In this document: positions 1 through 12,300 of the stretch, piece after piece
Position numbering within the stretch: the stretch's first letter is position 1
How the letters are laid out: every line of letters starts with the position of its first letter
Assembly (NCBI RefSeq): GCF_000003855.2
Contig: NW_003101681.1
Span: 3,373,896 to 3,437,895, forward strand
Length of the DNA: 64,000 nt
Source of the DNA: Blastomyces gilchristii SLH14081
Taxonomy: Eukaryota > Ascomycota > Eurotiomycetes > Onygenales > Ajellomycetaceae
Reading direction: 5' to 3'
The notes under the pieces: generated by a model
Database searches by the model: none
What the model saw: the letters and a program-made list of their open reading frames with translations, nothing else
Told to the model about the DNA's origin: nothing
Position numbers and translations under genes: made by a program

Positions 1-3000
1 AAGTCATACTTAGATCTCACAAGATCTTCAGTATAGTTATCAGGTCAGATTAAAACTCTTTTACAAAGATTAATTCTCTATCTGAGATAATATTCACAGA
101 CAACTCATGCAACTGAACTATATTATAGATAAAGATATAAGTTAAATTCTTTGACTTTAAGTTCTTACAGATGAATATAAAGTGTGTTATCTTAATAAAG
201 TAATCTACTATCATCAGCATACTGTTAAAGCAGGTATTATATATATTCTTACTTTCACAGAGACTTATGACAATATTCATTTCTAGCTGTTCTCAAGGTT
301 CTTATAGAATAAGTAGAGAAGTAAGTTCTTTATATAATCTGAACTGTACTATTCACAAACTCTGATAAATAGTATAAGAATTCATTATCTTCTTTATAAG
401 TTCTCATATCTTCAGTCAGAAGTATTTTCTTATAAGCAATTAATAAGTTCTAGTATCTGTAAAATAACTTATTAAAGAAGAGTCATGATATCTTTTAATA
501 AGTTCTATGCATAGAAACTCATTTATAGATACATAAATTCAGCTCTCTCTTTATAAGAGATTATTTAAGTCTCTTCAATTCTTTATTTCTGCAGAATTAG
601 TTTCTACTGTGAGCAGTTTCTGAATATACTGAGTATATTCATTCTTCAGTTATAGTTCAGACAATCTGAACAGAAGATCTTATAAAGACTTATACTCTGT
701 TTCTTCTTATATCAAGTCTTTCACAGTACTTTTTAAAGTCTGTAAACTCTTCAGATTATAGATACTCTCTTCAAGAATTCTTACAGAGATTCTTAGAGTG
801 TTAACTCTCAGTGTTATAGAGAGTAGTTATACAGGCTTCTTTTCTTTCTTTTCTCTCTTCTCTTATAGAGAATTAAGAGACTCTTCAGTTAATCTCTTTA
901 TAACACTCAGTTCAAGTATTCTGTGATACTTTTCTATCTTCTCTAGCTTCTCTATGTCTGTTACTCTGATCTTCTTAACATAGATTAATCTGTAAAGAAG
1001 TCTGTTCACTGAGTTCTTAGTTCTCTTAATATACTCTATCTTGAATCAGAACTTACTCAGTCTCTGAGTTCAGCAGATCTGTTATTGTAATTGTTTCTTG
1101 ATTGAAGTAAACTATTATAAGCTATTATAATTAGTTTTAACAGTAATCACTATTATAAGACTCTCAAAGTAGTGACATTAGTAACAGAAGAATTTCACTA
1201 TTATAAGAAGCTCTTGATTATAAATGTTATAGTTAATCTTCACAGATTGCATCTTCTATAAGAAAAAGATCACTGAAACTCAGTTCTTATTTAACTGTAG
1301 TTATAAGACTATTTCTGAAATTATAAAGAAGAAGATATCTGTCTTTAATCTGATTAAGAGTAAGAAATTAAAGTGAAACAGTATCACTGTATCTATGAAT
1401 ATCTATTTTAATCTTGCAAAGACTCTGTGAGCTTCTAAGATAAGAAAGTTCTCACAGCTCTCTCTTCTTAACAATCTTTTTATTCTCTATTTATAGAATG
1501 ACTTCTTCTTATTTTCACTCTTCAGTATATTTATAAGAGTTAAGAAGATTCTTATAAATGTAAAGATAAATCATCTATATAAATTCACAAAGCTCAGAAA
1601 GATCTGAATCTCATAAATACTAGTTAGCTCTGATTATAATAGAATAGTCTTAACTTATGAAGATTTCATCTGAATATCATCTGCAGTGATTATATATTCT
1701 AGAAAAGTAATTCAATAAGTACTGAAGTTACACTTTATAAGCTTAATATACAGTTCTGTCTTATCTAAGATCTTTAACATACTTTATACATGCTCAGTAT
1801 ATTCTTTCTTCTTCATAGAGTACATCATCACATTATTCAGATATATTATTATAAAGACATTCAGATATATATAAAGTATTTTATTAATGAAAGACTGAAA
1901 TACTGTGAGAGTATTAGTCAAATCAAAAGACATTACTAGATATTTAAATAATCTCAGTGTAGTTCTAAAGACAGTCTTTCATTCATTCTCAGACTGTATT
2001 CACAGCTGTGTATATATATTAATTACATTCAGTTGAATGAATATGACAGCTTCTGTGAGACAGTTAATCACATTCTTAATCAGAGACAGAGAGTAACAAC
2101 TCTTTATTATCTTGAATTTCAGATCACAGTAGTCTATAATCAATCTGAGATCTTTATTCTACTTCTTCACAAATATCATAGAGACTTCTGTGAAGATCTG
2201 TGAAGATTAAATAAAGTCATTCTTCAGATTCTTCTTCACATAGGTCTGTAAGACCTCTGTCTTATAATGAGAGAGCTTATAGATTGATTCTCAGAAGACT
2301 TTCTGTTCTTCTATTAAATCTATTATCAGATTCTTCTCATAGTAAGAAGAAAGCTCAGCTATCTTTGCTGAACTGAATATCTCTGTGAGATCTTAGTATT
2401 TCTCTGATATCTGAAGCTTACTTTTTATAACTGCAAAGTTCTCAGATATTTATAAAGTTATTATATAAATAGACTTGTCTTCTCTAATTAACTCTGCAGT
2501 GTCAACTGATTCTATCTTCATAAGTAAGTCTATCAATACTGATTGAAAGTATAAACCTGACATATAAACAGCTATGTAAAGATTGTGTCTTTAAAGTTAT
2601 ATAAGTTTTAAGTATATACTATCTGTGATATCTGTAATAATCTCAGTTTCTGTAAATCTTCTTTAGATTTCAGAGAGATCTTACAATTCAAAGATAATTC
2701 TTATAAATCTCTCAGCTCTCAGATATGAGATCTCACACTCTGCTTATTATAATAACAGATTTTCAGTTTTCATCACTCAGCTTATTTATTTCACAGACTT
2801 TAGAGACACTATAGTGATCTGAGATTCTGAGTTTATCAATACTTCTCATACTTATGAGACAGTAGTACTGCAGTACAGTCTCTCTCTACAAGTATATATT
2901 TTCATTGAAGTAGTAACAGATTCAGATATCAGCTTCAAGACTCTTAAGAAGACTGTTACTAACTCTGTTCATAACTTCTCAAATTTCTATTTTGATTTAT

Positions 3001-4072
3001 CTGAACAGTTTGCACAGAGATGTTCTGATTTAGAATAGATAAAGCAGAGACTCTTTTTCTTAATCTTTCTATTATATACTCTGTTTATAGAAGCTTGTAA
3101 AGCTCTCTCTCTCTACTCAGTAGTCAGATACAAATCTCTTCATATCTTATTATCTTTTCTCAGTAAATCTGTTCTCTGTTATTCTGACTCTTACAGAGTT
3201 AGTCAGTGATTTACTCTTCACAGATCTGTGACTCTCACAGTGATCTGTAAGCAATGAATGAGAGTCATCAGTTTCTTCAGAGTCAAGAGCTTATAGTCTG
3301 ACTCAATGAGCTTGTTCTATATATCTTTATTCAGTCTCTTTATAAATATCATTATTCAGATCTTGTTTCAGAACTCTGTTATGACAGATCTTACTTTATA
3401 TTATAATTCTATAAAGCACTGTGAGTAGTCTTTATCAGATTTCTTATCACTTTTTCTAATATTAATAATTACAGCTTAGATGTTCTCTGTTCAGCTCACA
3501 GAGTGTTTTAACTTATTCTGTATATAGATCTTAAGAACTGATCAGCAGAATCTCTTATAATTATTCTCTAGATAATTCAATCAGTTCTTGACTTCAGTGT
3601 AGTATAGATCTGTTATTATATAAATAACAGCTTCTTAATCTTTCATATCACACAGTCAGGCTTGTAAGTCAATTTTAAATACAAACTTGTAAAAGCTTTT
3701 ATAGATTATGATTCAGTAAGTAGTCTTAAGTGATTATAACTTGAGAAAGTTTCTTTTCAGTTTATAAGTATCTCTGAAGATTATGTCTAGAGACTCAGTT
3801 TGAGAGTGTTTACAAACAGTAAGCATTTCTTGTAGAAAAATAGTTTAAATCTGTGAGAGATACTCAAGAATGTTCTTCACTGAGATTGATTCATTCACAG
3901 ATTTGAAGAGTTTCTCTATCACAGATACAGAGAATAATGTTCTGTGAGTAATTGATAAATTCTCTGAGACTTCTTTTATAGAGATTATTCATAGTTCAGA
4001 TGACTGCTTCTGAGTGTCTGCAGTAGAGTACACAGAGATTGAAGTATATAAGTTTCTAGTTCTTTCAGTTAT
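1..4072 (-). pseudogene. Gypsy-A II gag-pol remnant (gag to mid integrase)
   Basis: The gag initiation codon seen as ATG in copy III (22565) is ATA here (4070-4072), so the start itself is lost. Going leftwards: gag about 3000-4072; aspartic protease near 2780-2900; RT about 1560-2300; RNase H about 1100-1500; integrase core at the left end, where the readable stretch 50-280 has a catalytic-core context (IVDYFIKITHF, then SDREL). Stops of all three types interrupt the frames; many TGA stops sit where the other copies or family consensus have Trp. Family assignment is from comparison with copy III and general Ty3/Gypsy domain order. Confidence 0.8.
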
Positions 4073-4104
4073 AATAGACAGTTGCTAACTGATAGAGCTT
4101 GAAA

Positions 4105-4362
4105 TGTAAGAATAAGTGCTAACAGATAATTATTCAGATGTTTGCAGCTTGATGTGATATATACTATTAACTACTAGAAGTATTCACAGTAGAAAGATAA
4201 AATGTAGAGATTAAATATATAATAGTATTCAAGCTGAGTTATGAATAGTATTCATGAACTCCAGTCTATATAGTTGTGTGTAGTCAAGGGCCGCTAACTC
4301 TATTGATTACATGAGAGATAGGAATAGGGGTAAAGAATCCGCGAGAAGCGGGATTTCTTACA
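4105..4362 (-). repeat. 5' LTR of Gypsy-A II (258 bp)
   Basis: Reverse complement begins TGTAAGAAATCCCGC and ends CTTATTCTTACA, giving TG...CA ends. Length is 258 bp, identical to the LTRs at 17094, 22275 and 29269. The outer end (4320-4362) keeps several CpGs (for example GAATCCGCGAGAAGCGGG), while the inner end is depleted. Confidence 0.93.
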
Positions 4363-5454
4363 GAGAAGCAGTTGAATCACTCAAAAAGAAAATCAGTCTG
4401 AGATGATATTATAACACAGGCTATTATTACTGTAAGTAATAAACTGGTATATTACTACAGTAAAACTGAACAATCTTTTGCAGAGTACTATGCTGTAGCA
4501 GCTCTACTAGATTTCTCTTATCAAGTTAATATCTACACTTCTCAAGATTGAACAGAGGAGAAAGAAGACTCATATATCAAATTAGTCTGAGACTATTATA
4601 ATATCAACTATCAGAGTGTTCAATAAATCAATATTAGAGATGTGAAGACAGTGAAATATAATTCCCTAGTAAGTAATGATCTTTGACAACACTTCATATT
4701 ATATAGAACTATAATACTAACTTTGAAACAGAACTTGTATACATTGATTGCAACTGAAAATCAGGCAAAACTACATATTTATAAAACTGAATTTAACAGC
4801 TATCTTCAAGATGACTCCATGAATTACGCTTTAATCCATTCTAGAGTTATTAAAAATTATTAAGAGTACATATTTAACTATTGTACTAATAAAATATGAT
4901 ATTCTGATAATTTTATTAACAGAGATGAGAATGAAGTGAAAGTTCAACTTAAGCTGAGATATTTATCACTATCACTGAGAACAATTATAAGAAGAAATAA
5001 TCAAGAAACTCATGATTATAAAATATTAAATTATCGGACAGTTTAATATCTCTGATCACAGTATATCAGAGAAGTGTAGTTTTTATGAGAAAGTGAAGAA
5101 TAAACTTACACAAGAGTGTATTTAGTTATTTCATGAGCATTATTAATAATCACTATCAAATTCTGATTATATAAGCAATCACTGAATGAACTGAATAGAA
5201 CTGAATTTAATCTTCAGTCTCAGACTTATTCTGATTTTGAAAGAATGATTATCTTTCACAGTCTATTCTGAGAAATTACTCTCATTTCACTGTTCTTGAA
5301 TTAAATCTCATCATTTTTCGCATCATTTCTCTCAGAAATGATCCATTTTCAGATTTTTTTGAGGCTTGGTCCTGGTGGGACTCACGCCAAGAAATGTATG
5401 AGACCAGACCAAATGGAACCAAATGTGAAATTCATGGTCCCGGCGGCCAGTCTA
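4363..5454 (+). mobile_element. hAT DNA transposon, 3' part only (cut by Gypsy-A II)
   Basis: The right terminus (about 5350-5454) matches the right ends of the two MITEs at 7394-7898 and 20625-21130, ending GGCGGCCAGTCTA, and upstream sequence carries hAT transposase traces. Flanking sequence from 5455 resumes Gypsy-A copy I (GTTACTTC matches the same site in copy III near 23737), so the hAT inserted into Gypsy-A I. The predicted 8-bp duplication after the end is GTTACTTC (5455-5462). The 5' half would lie left of the window beyond Gypsy-A II. This is the only piece in the window that connects the MITEs with a transposase. Confidence 0.72.
4430..5310 (+). pseudogene. hAT-type transposase C-terminal remnant
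   Basis: One + frame reads through with scattered stops. Around 4485-4560 it shows a block YYAVAALLD followed by an aromatic/basic stretch and SQDW. This is the pattern hAT transposases show around their LDPRYK motif. About 180 codons later (near 5110-5160) a segment reading YPVIS-R-ALLI resembles the start of the hATC dimerisation region (YPxLSxxAxDIL). Stops appear at positions where Trp (TGA) or Arg/Gln (TAG, TAA, TGA) would be expected. No catalytic residue can be confirmed. Assignment is from motif recall plus the hAT-like ends; a BLASTX or Pfam PF05699 hit would settle it. Confidence 0.55.
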
Positions 5455-5462
5455 GTTACTTC

Positions 5463-8400
5463 TTCAATAAATATATTTACTTATGAGAAGAGACTGTACT
5501 GCAGTACTGCTATCTCATAAGTATGAAAAGTAGTAATAAACTCAGAATCTCAGATCACTGTAGTGTTTTTAAAGCTCATGAAGTGAATAAACTAAATGAT
5601 TAAAAGTGAGAATCTGCTCTTATAATAAGCAGAGTATGAAAACTCAGATCTGAGAGTTAAGAGACTTATAAGAGTTATCTGTGAATTACAAGATCTCTCT
5701 GAAATCTGAAAGAGATTTGTAGAAACTGTGATTATGATGAATATTACAGATAATATATACTTAAAACTTGTATAACTTCAAAGACATAAGTTATACATAG
5801 CTGTTTATAAGTTAGGTTTATACTTCTGATCAGTGTTGATAGACTTATTTATAGAGATAGAATCAGTTGATGCTGCAGAGTGAATTAAAGAAGACAAGTT
5901 CATTTATATAATAACTTTATGAATATCTGAGAACTTCATAATCATAGAAACTGAGCTTCAGATATTAGAGAAATACTGAGATCTTGTAGAGATATTTAAC
6001 TCTGTAAAGGCAGCTGAGCTTTCATCTCACTGTGAGAAAAATCTGATAATAGATTTAATAGAAGAGTAGAAACTCTTCTGACAATTAATCTATAAGCTCT
6101 TTCATCATGAAACAGAGATTTTACAGACTTATATAAAGAAGAATCTGAAGAATAACTTCATCTGATCTTTACAGATCTCTGTGAGAGTCTCTGTGATATT
6201 TATGAAGAAGAGAAATGAAGATCTTAGATTATATATAAACTACTGTGATCTGAACTTCAAGACTATAAAGAGTTACTATTCTCTATCTCTGATTGAGAAT
6301 GTGATCAACTGTCTCACAGAAGCTGTTATATTTATATAACTAAATATAATTAATATATATACATAGCTGTGAATACAGGCTGAAAATAAATACAAGACTG
6401 TTTTTAGAACTGCATTGAGATTTTTTGAATATTTAGTAATATCTTTTGATTTGACTAATATCTCTACAGTATTTCAGTCTTTCATTAATAACATACTGTA
6501 TGTATATCTGAATGTTTTTATAATAATGTATCTAAATGATATGATGATGTACTCTGTAAAGAAGAAAGAATATACTGAGTACATATAATCTATAGTAAAG
6601 ATCTTAGATGAGACAGAACTGTATATTAAGCTTATAAAGTACAACTTCAGTATCTGTCAGATTAATTTTCTAGAATATATAATTATCACAGATGATATTC
6701 AGATGAATTCTTCATAAGTTAAGACTATTCTATCATAGTAAGAGTTAACTAGTATTCATGAGATTCAGATCTTACTGAGCTTTGTGAATTTCTATAAACA
6801 GTTTATCTTTGTATTTATGAGAATCTTTTTCACTCTTCAGCATGTGACATGCTGAAGAGTGAAAACAAGAAGAAGTTAGTCTATGAATGAAGAATGAAAA
6901 GATTATTAACAAGAGAGAGTTATAAGAACTTTCTTATCTCAGAAGTTCATGAAGTCTTTATAAGATTAAAACAGATATTCATAGATATGATAATACTGTT
7001 TTACTTTAATCTCTTACTCTTAATCAGATTGAAGATAGATATCTTTTTCTTTGTAATTTCAGAAATAATCTTATAACTACAGTTAAATAAGAACTGAGTT
7101 TCAGTGATCTTTTTCTTATAAAAGATACAATTTATAGAGATTAACTATAGTTTTATAATCAGAAGCTTCTTATAATAGTGAAATTCTTCTATTACTGATA
7201 TCACTACTTTGAGAATCTTATAACAGTGATTACTGTTAGAACTGATTATAATAGCTTATAATAGTTTACTTTAATTAGAAAACTGTTGCAGTAGTAAATC
7301 TACTGAGCTCAGAGACTGAGTGAATTCTGATTCAAGATAGAGCATATTAAGAGAACTAAGAACTCAGTGAATGAATTCTCTCACAGGTCTGACTAGACTG
7401 ACCGTGTGACCGTGTCTGGGACCAGGACCAGATTTTTTGATAGTCTCATTACCAATTCGACTGATCCCATTACACAGTTTTAACATTAGATAGTAGTCTC
7501 ATACTGTCCCAGTGAGACTTACTGTCTACTCTTGTCACATTTTCCAAATGGGACCATGATTTCCACTTCTCAATTTAAATTATTTTTATTGCTTTAAATG
7601 ACTTTAAATCTCATTTGAGCGTTATCAAAAAGTGTTACTTTTTAAAAAATTAAAAATAGTCTAAAAAAACCTTAAAATGTCTAAAAATAGTAACTTTATG
7701 CCAAGAATGAGACTAAATGGGACCAAATGGGACCACTTTCTCATTTTTTTCAAGTCATGATTTCATTTTAAGATCTGAAATATAGTCACTTTACATGTTT
7801 TTTTGATAGCCAGTCCCAGCGGGATTCACGCCAAGAAACATATGGGACCAGACCAAATGGGACCAAATGTGAAATTCATGGTCCCGGCGGCCAGTCTAGG
7901 TCTGACTATATCAACAAGATCAGAATAACAGATACAGAGAGACTAGAGAAGATAGAAAAGTTTTATAAGATACTCAGACTGAGTATTATGAAGAGATTGA
8001 CTGAAGAGTCTTTTAATTCTCTATAAGAAAAGAATAAAGAGAAAGAAAGAAAATCTGTATAACTACTCTCTATAACACTGAGAGTTAACACTGTGAGAAT
8101 CTCTGTGAGAATTCTTGAAGAGAATATCTATAATCTGAAGAATTTACAGACATTGAGAAATACTGTGAAAGACCTGATATAAGAAAAAACAGAGTATAAG
8201 TCTTCATAAGATCTTCTGTTTAGATTATCTGAACTGCAACTAAAGAATAAATATACTCAGTATATTTAAAAACTACTCATAGCAGAGATTAATTCTGCAA
8301 AAATACAGAATTAAAGAGATTTAAATAATCTCTTATAAAGAGAGAGCTGAATTTATATATATATGAATAAGTTTCTATATATAGAACTTATTAAAAGGTA

Positions 8401-8989
8401 TTATGACTCTTCTCTAGCAGATGATTTTACAGATACTAGAACTGATAAGTTACTTATAAGAGAATACTTCTGACTGAAAATATAAGAACTTATAAAGAAG
8501 ATAGTAAATTCTTATACTGTTTATCAGAGTTTATGAATAATATAGTTCAGATTATATAAAGAACTTACTTCTCTACTCATTCTATGAAAATCTTGTAAAT
8601 AGCTAGAAATGAACACTCTCATGAGTCTCTCTGAAAACTAAGAATATATATAATGCCTGCTTTGACAGTGTGCTGATAATAGTAGATTACTTTATCAAGA
8701 TAATCTACTTTATACTCATCTATAAGAACTTAAAGTCAAAGAATTTAACTTATATCTTTATTTATAATGTAATTCAGTTGTATGATTTATCTATGAATAT
8801 TATATCAGATAAAGAATCAATCTTTATAAGAGAGTTCTGATCTGATCTGATAACTATACTGAAGATCTTGTAAGATCTAAGTACAGCTTTTCATCAATAA
8901 ACAGCTGATTAGACAGAATATCTGATAAGTATATTAAAACAGTATCTGCAGTATTTTATCAATTACAATTAGAATAATTAAATGCATTA
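5463..8989 (+). pseudogene. Gypsy-A I pol remnant: protease, RT, RNase H, integrase
   Basis: The protease site near 5540 reads as an NSES/NSGS-like block instead of DSG. RT lies about 6150-6730; its active-site box reads MYLNDMM (about 6530), so the first catalytic Asp of YxDD is Asn. RNase H lies about 6980-7260. The integrase zinc-binding and core part lies about 8390-8970, with a readable SDKE block near 8808 in place of SDRE. The MITE sits between RNase H and integrase. Stops are dense, and an apparent open stretch at 6894-7076 is just RT/RNase H connection sequence with few stops. Confidence 0.8.
7394..7898 (+). mobile_element. hAT-type MITE, copy 1 (505 bp)
   Basis: Terminal inverted repeats TAGACTGACC and GGCCAGTCTA (one mismatch) are flanked by a perfect 8-bp duplication GGTCTGAC (7386-7393 and 7899-7906). 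Eight bases is the hAT signature. There is no coding potential. Its 3' 110 bases match the hAT 3' end at 5350-5454. Unlike the host element it keeps GGGACC, CGGCGG and other CpG/GG motifs, so it is hardly mutated. A second copy of 506 bp in reverse orientation is at 20625. Confidence 0.93.
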
Positions 8990-9360
8990 TTATTATTATT
9001 ATTATTCTTCAATTATAGATGTATGCAGTCAGAGACTATGACATCTACCTGAGAACTTTTAGTTCTCAGGGTTTTTCCTATATCTGTAAAGTTAACTATT
9101 ATACATTCATCAATTTCAGATATGCAAAATCAGAAAATTCCAGCCCAGAATACAAAAACTGTTTACAAATTGCAGTGTTTTAACATCTTCTGATACTTTG
9201 AAACCATTTGACAATATCATGACAAAGGAAAAGAGAACACAGTCTTAAAGATAGACACATTAAATAGATAGACAGAAAGAAATTGAAAGAAAAAGATAAA
9301 GTAAAGAAAGACTGTAACAAAACAAATTATTAAAAGATAGTATATAGCTGTTTTAACAGA
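8990..9360 (-). other. LINE-1 3' UTR with hairpin and (AAT)n tail
   Basis: Downstream of ORF2 is a 370-base AT-rich UTR. Near its end (about 9050-9072) is a perfect 10-bp inverted repeat, CCTGAGAACT / AGTTCTCAGG, around a 3-nt loop. It is present in all LINE copies here and lies about 60 bases before the AAT-repeat tail. By analogy with other LINEs it may be the RT recognition stem-loop; that role is inferred. Confidence 0.75.
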
Positions 9361-12300
9361 CTATATCTGATTGATTTCCTCCTCTTCATATTCAGATAAT
9401 TCTGAATTTAGCCATTTTCTTGTAGCTGCTTGAGTTTCTGATAGAAAGTCTATTAAATATTTAATTCCTGTCTCAGTTGAGAATAAGAATCTCATATTTA
9501 ATTGATTTAGATCATACTTCTCTTTCAATCTGACTCTCAGACTATTGTATAATGCACAGTGTATTACAATATGCTCAGGATTCTCATTTGCATTGCAGAA
9601 TGAGCATTCTATTGAGTCAAATCTATCATCAAATCTTTGTATATAAGATTTGAAATAGCCATGTCCTAGTTTCAGCTGTATTATAGATGAGAATATTTTC
9701 TTTTTACATTTAATTGAACAAGATTTCCACTTGGGTTTTGTTTCAAATCTTGAATAATGTATACTCTTCTTTTGTTTCTTAAGCTTTCATTCCACTTATC
9801 TAAACAAGATTCTTTTATTTTTCTCTTTATAAAAGACCAGAACACAACTTTTTGAATAGATCTGCTTAATTCTGCACCCTTTTTTGCAGCTGAATCAGCC
9901 AATTCATTGCCATGAATATTCATATGAGCAGGAACCCAGTGTAAATGAATTATCAGCTTTAATGTTCTTCTCTTTTGAATTTTCAAAACAGAGTTTAAGA
10001 TCAGTTCAAGATTCATTTGATCATTATGAATCTGACTATTCTAAGTCTTTTAAAGCAGCTTGACTATCAGAGAATATCCATCCTCTTCAAACTATTTCCT
10101 CTTTATAAGATTTTATTTCTATGAGTTTGAAAGCTTTCACTATTGCAAAATAGTTCAGCATCAAAAGACTTCAGATTCACAGGCTAGATTTCCAGAAAAT
10201 GTGAGATAAAATTGATATTATCTTCAGTATAAGCAATGTCTGCATCTAATCTATTCAGATTCTCATTCTTTGAGCCATCTGAATAAATCAGAATAGAGTC
10301 TTTTATATTGATTGTAGAAATTCTCTTCAAATACTGTTCATATTCTTTCTCTTTTGATAGTTCACTTATTTGTAAGTCTATAAGAGATTCAAGCTTTTCT
10401 CTTCAGAGAGATAACTTCTCATGATCCACTTTTTCAACATTTAAAGAAGAAAATTGATTTTTAATCAGAGAGCATAGTCTGTAAAGTTGAGAAGACATTT
10501 TCTTTGAAGAATCATTTTCATTCCAATCAAGAAATCTATTCCAATCCAGTTCATTTCCAGAGTTAATTGATGGAAATGAAGACAAGACTCTTTCTCTGAT
10601 TATATGATTTGAGCTCATCTTTATAACTCTCAGAGCATAGTTCATACAGGCCTTTTCAAATCTAATAGCAGGAGGAGGAATTGAAGCTTCAATTTTCATT
10701 GCTTTAATAGGAGATGATTTGAATGCTCTCAGAATTCTTCTCAAGGCTCTGTTTTACAGACTTTGAAAGAGTTCAGTGAAATTCCCTTGATTATTCCATC
10801 AAACTTGAACTCTATAATCAGCTACTGATGTAATACAGGCTATATATAACTGTCTCATAGCCTGGAAGAATAGACCTCTCTCTGTATTTGATAATCTGAT
10901 TATGTTATTCAATAGCCTTTCTGCCTTGACAGTTCTTTGTTGAATATGATATTTAAAGTTCAACTTGGAGTTTAATCATACTTCTAATCATTTGACATTT
11001 ACACTGGGTTTAATCTCTCTATTTAAAAGAGATAGAGACACTTCTTTCTCATTGAATCTAGAAAAGAAATGAATTAACTCAGTTTTATTCATATCAAATT
11101 GAATTTGATTGATATCTGCTCTAACAAAGATTTCCTTTGCAGCTTCTTCAATCACTTTCAAATTCTCTTTGATAGTTTTTGAGCGGTAGACTAGACCAAT
11201 ATCATTCACATAACTCAGAGATCTCACTATTCTCATATTTCTATTCTTGAATAGATATGCAGTGTATATTGCAAATAAAATGAGTGAGATTGAAGATTCT
11301 TGTGATACTTCTATTTTTATCTCAGTCTTGTCTTATTTCATTCCATCAAAGAAAAGTTGTATAATTCTTTTAGATATAAAACAGTTAACTCATTTTATTA
11401 GAGAAAGTGGCAGTTTTAACATCTTCAATGTCTGAATTAGCTTTGACTTTGAAACATGATCAAATGCTTCTTTTATATCAATAAAAACTGCAGTTGAGAC
11501 CAGACCTTCATGCTTTGCTATTTGAATATTATGAATAACTGAGAGAACAGTGTCAATTGCAGAACACTGTTTTCTACTCCTCATTTATTCACTGAATAAA
11601 AGAGAATTACTGACAGAGCTTATAAAAGATAGTTGAGTAGCTATTATCTTTTCTAAAACCTTTTCTAGACAGTTCAATAGAGATATTACTCTATATGACT
11701 TAAGAATTGAAGTTTTTCTATTAGGCTTTGCAAGAATCACTCCAGTGGCTTCTCTTCAGCATTCAGAATGATATTCATTTTTCAAGAGATTGAAAAAGAG
11801 CTCAAAATATTCATTCTTTAAGTAGGAGTATGTATTTTGAATAATCAAGTGATTAATTGAATCAGGCCCTGCAGCAGTCTTAACTGAACTTGAGAAAATA
11901 GCTGACTCTAATTCATCTTGAGTAAGATCAGACCATTCCCAGTCATTTTCATCAATATAGTTAAGAAGTGATATATTCTCTTCCTCTGAATCTGAATCTG
12001 ATGAGTATTGAAAGAGAGTTCTCATAAAAGCTTGACATTTTTCCTCAAAAGAGTTTGCTGTATATGATTCATTCTGAAACTCATATTCTAAGGTTGAAAG
12101 TTTTGCTACACTTCTTGTTTTAGTATAGTTAAAAGCTTTAAAAACTTCCTTCTCTTATACTTCTTCAAGAAATTTATTCCAGCAGTCTGTTTTAGCTCTT
12201 TTAATATCTGAAAAATATTCATTTCTGACAGCTTTGAACTCTTCATCAGATATTACATCATTCTTCCAATCTCTTCTAGCAGTAGCTAATTCTTTCCTTT

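Larger units (their letters stand above)
1..4362 (-). mobile_element. Gypsy-A copy II, Ty3/Gypsy retrotransposon, left part outside window
   Basis: Read on the minus strand this is an LTR followed by gag, protease, RT, RNase H and part of integrase, running off the left edge. It aligns along its length with the complete copy at 22275-29526; the gag-start to integrase spacing is about 4.0 kb in both, so no large indel is present. It was inserted into an hAT transposon, whose remaining 3' part follows at 4363; the 5 bases after the LTR (GAGAA, 4363-4367) should be the target duplication, but the partner lies outside. Interior sequence is CpG-poor with many in-frame stops, as expected for RIP. 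It is a dead copy. Confidence 0.9.
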
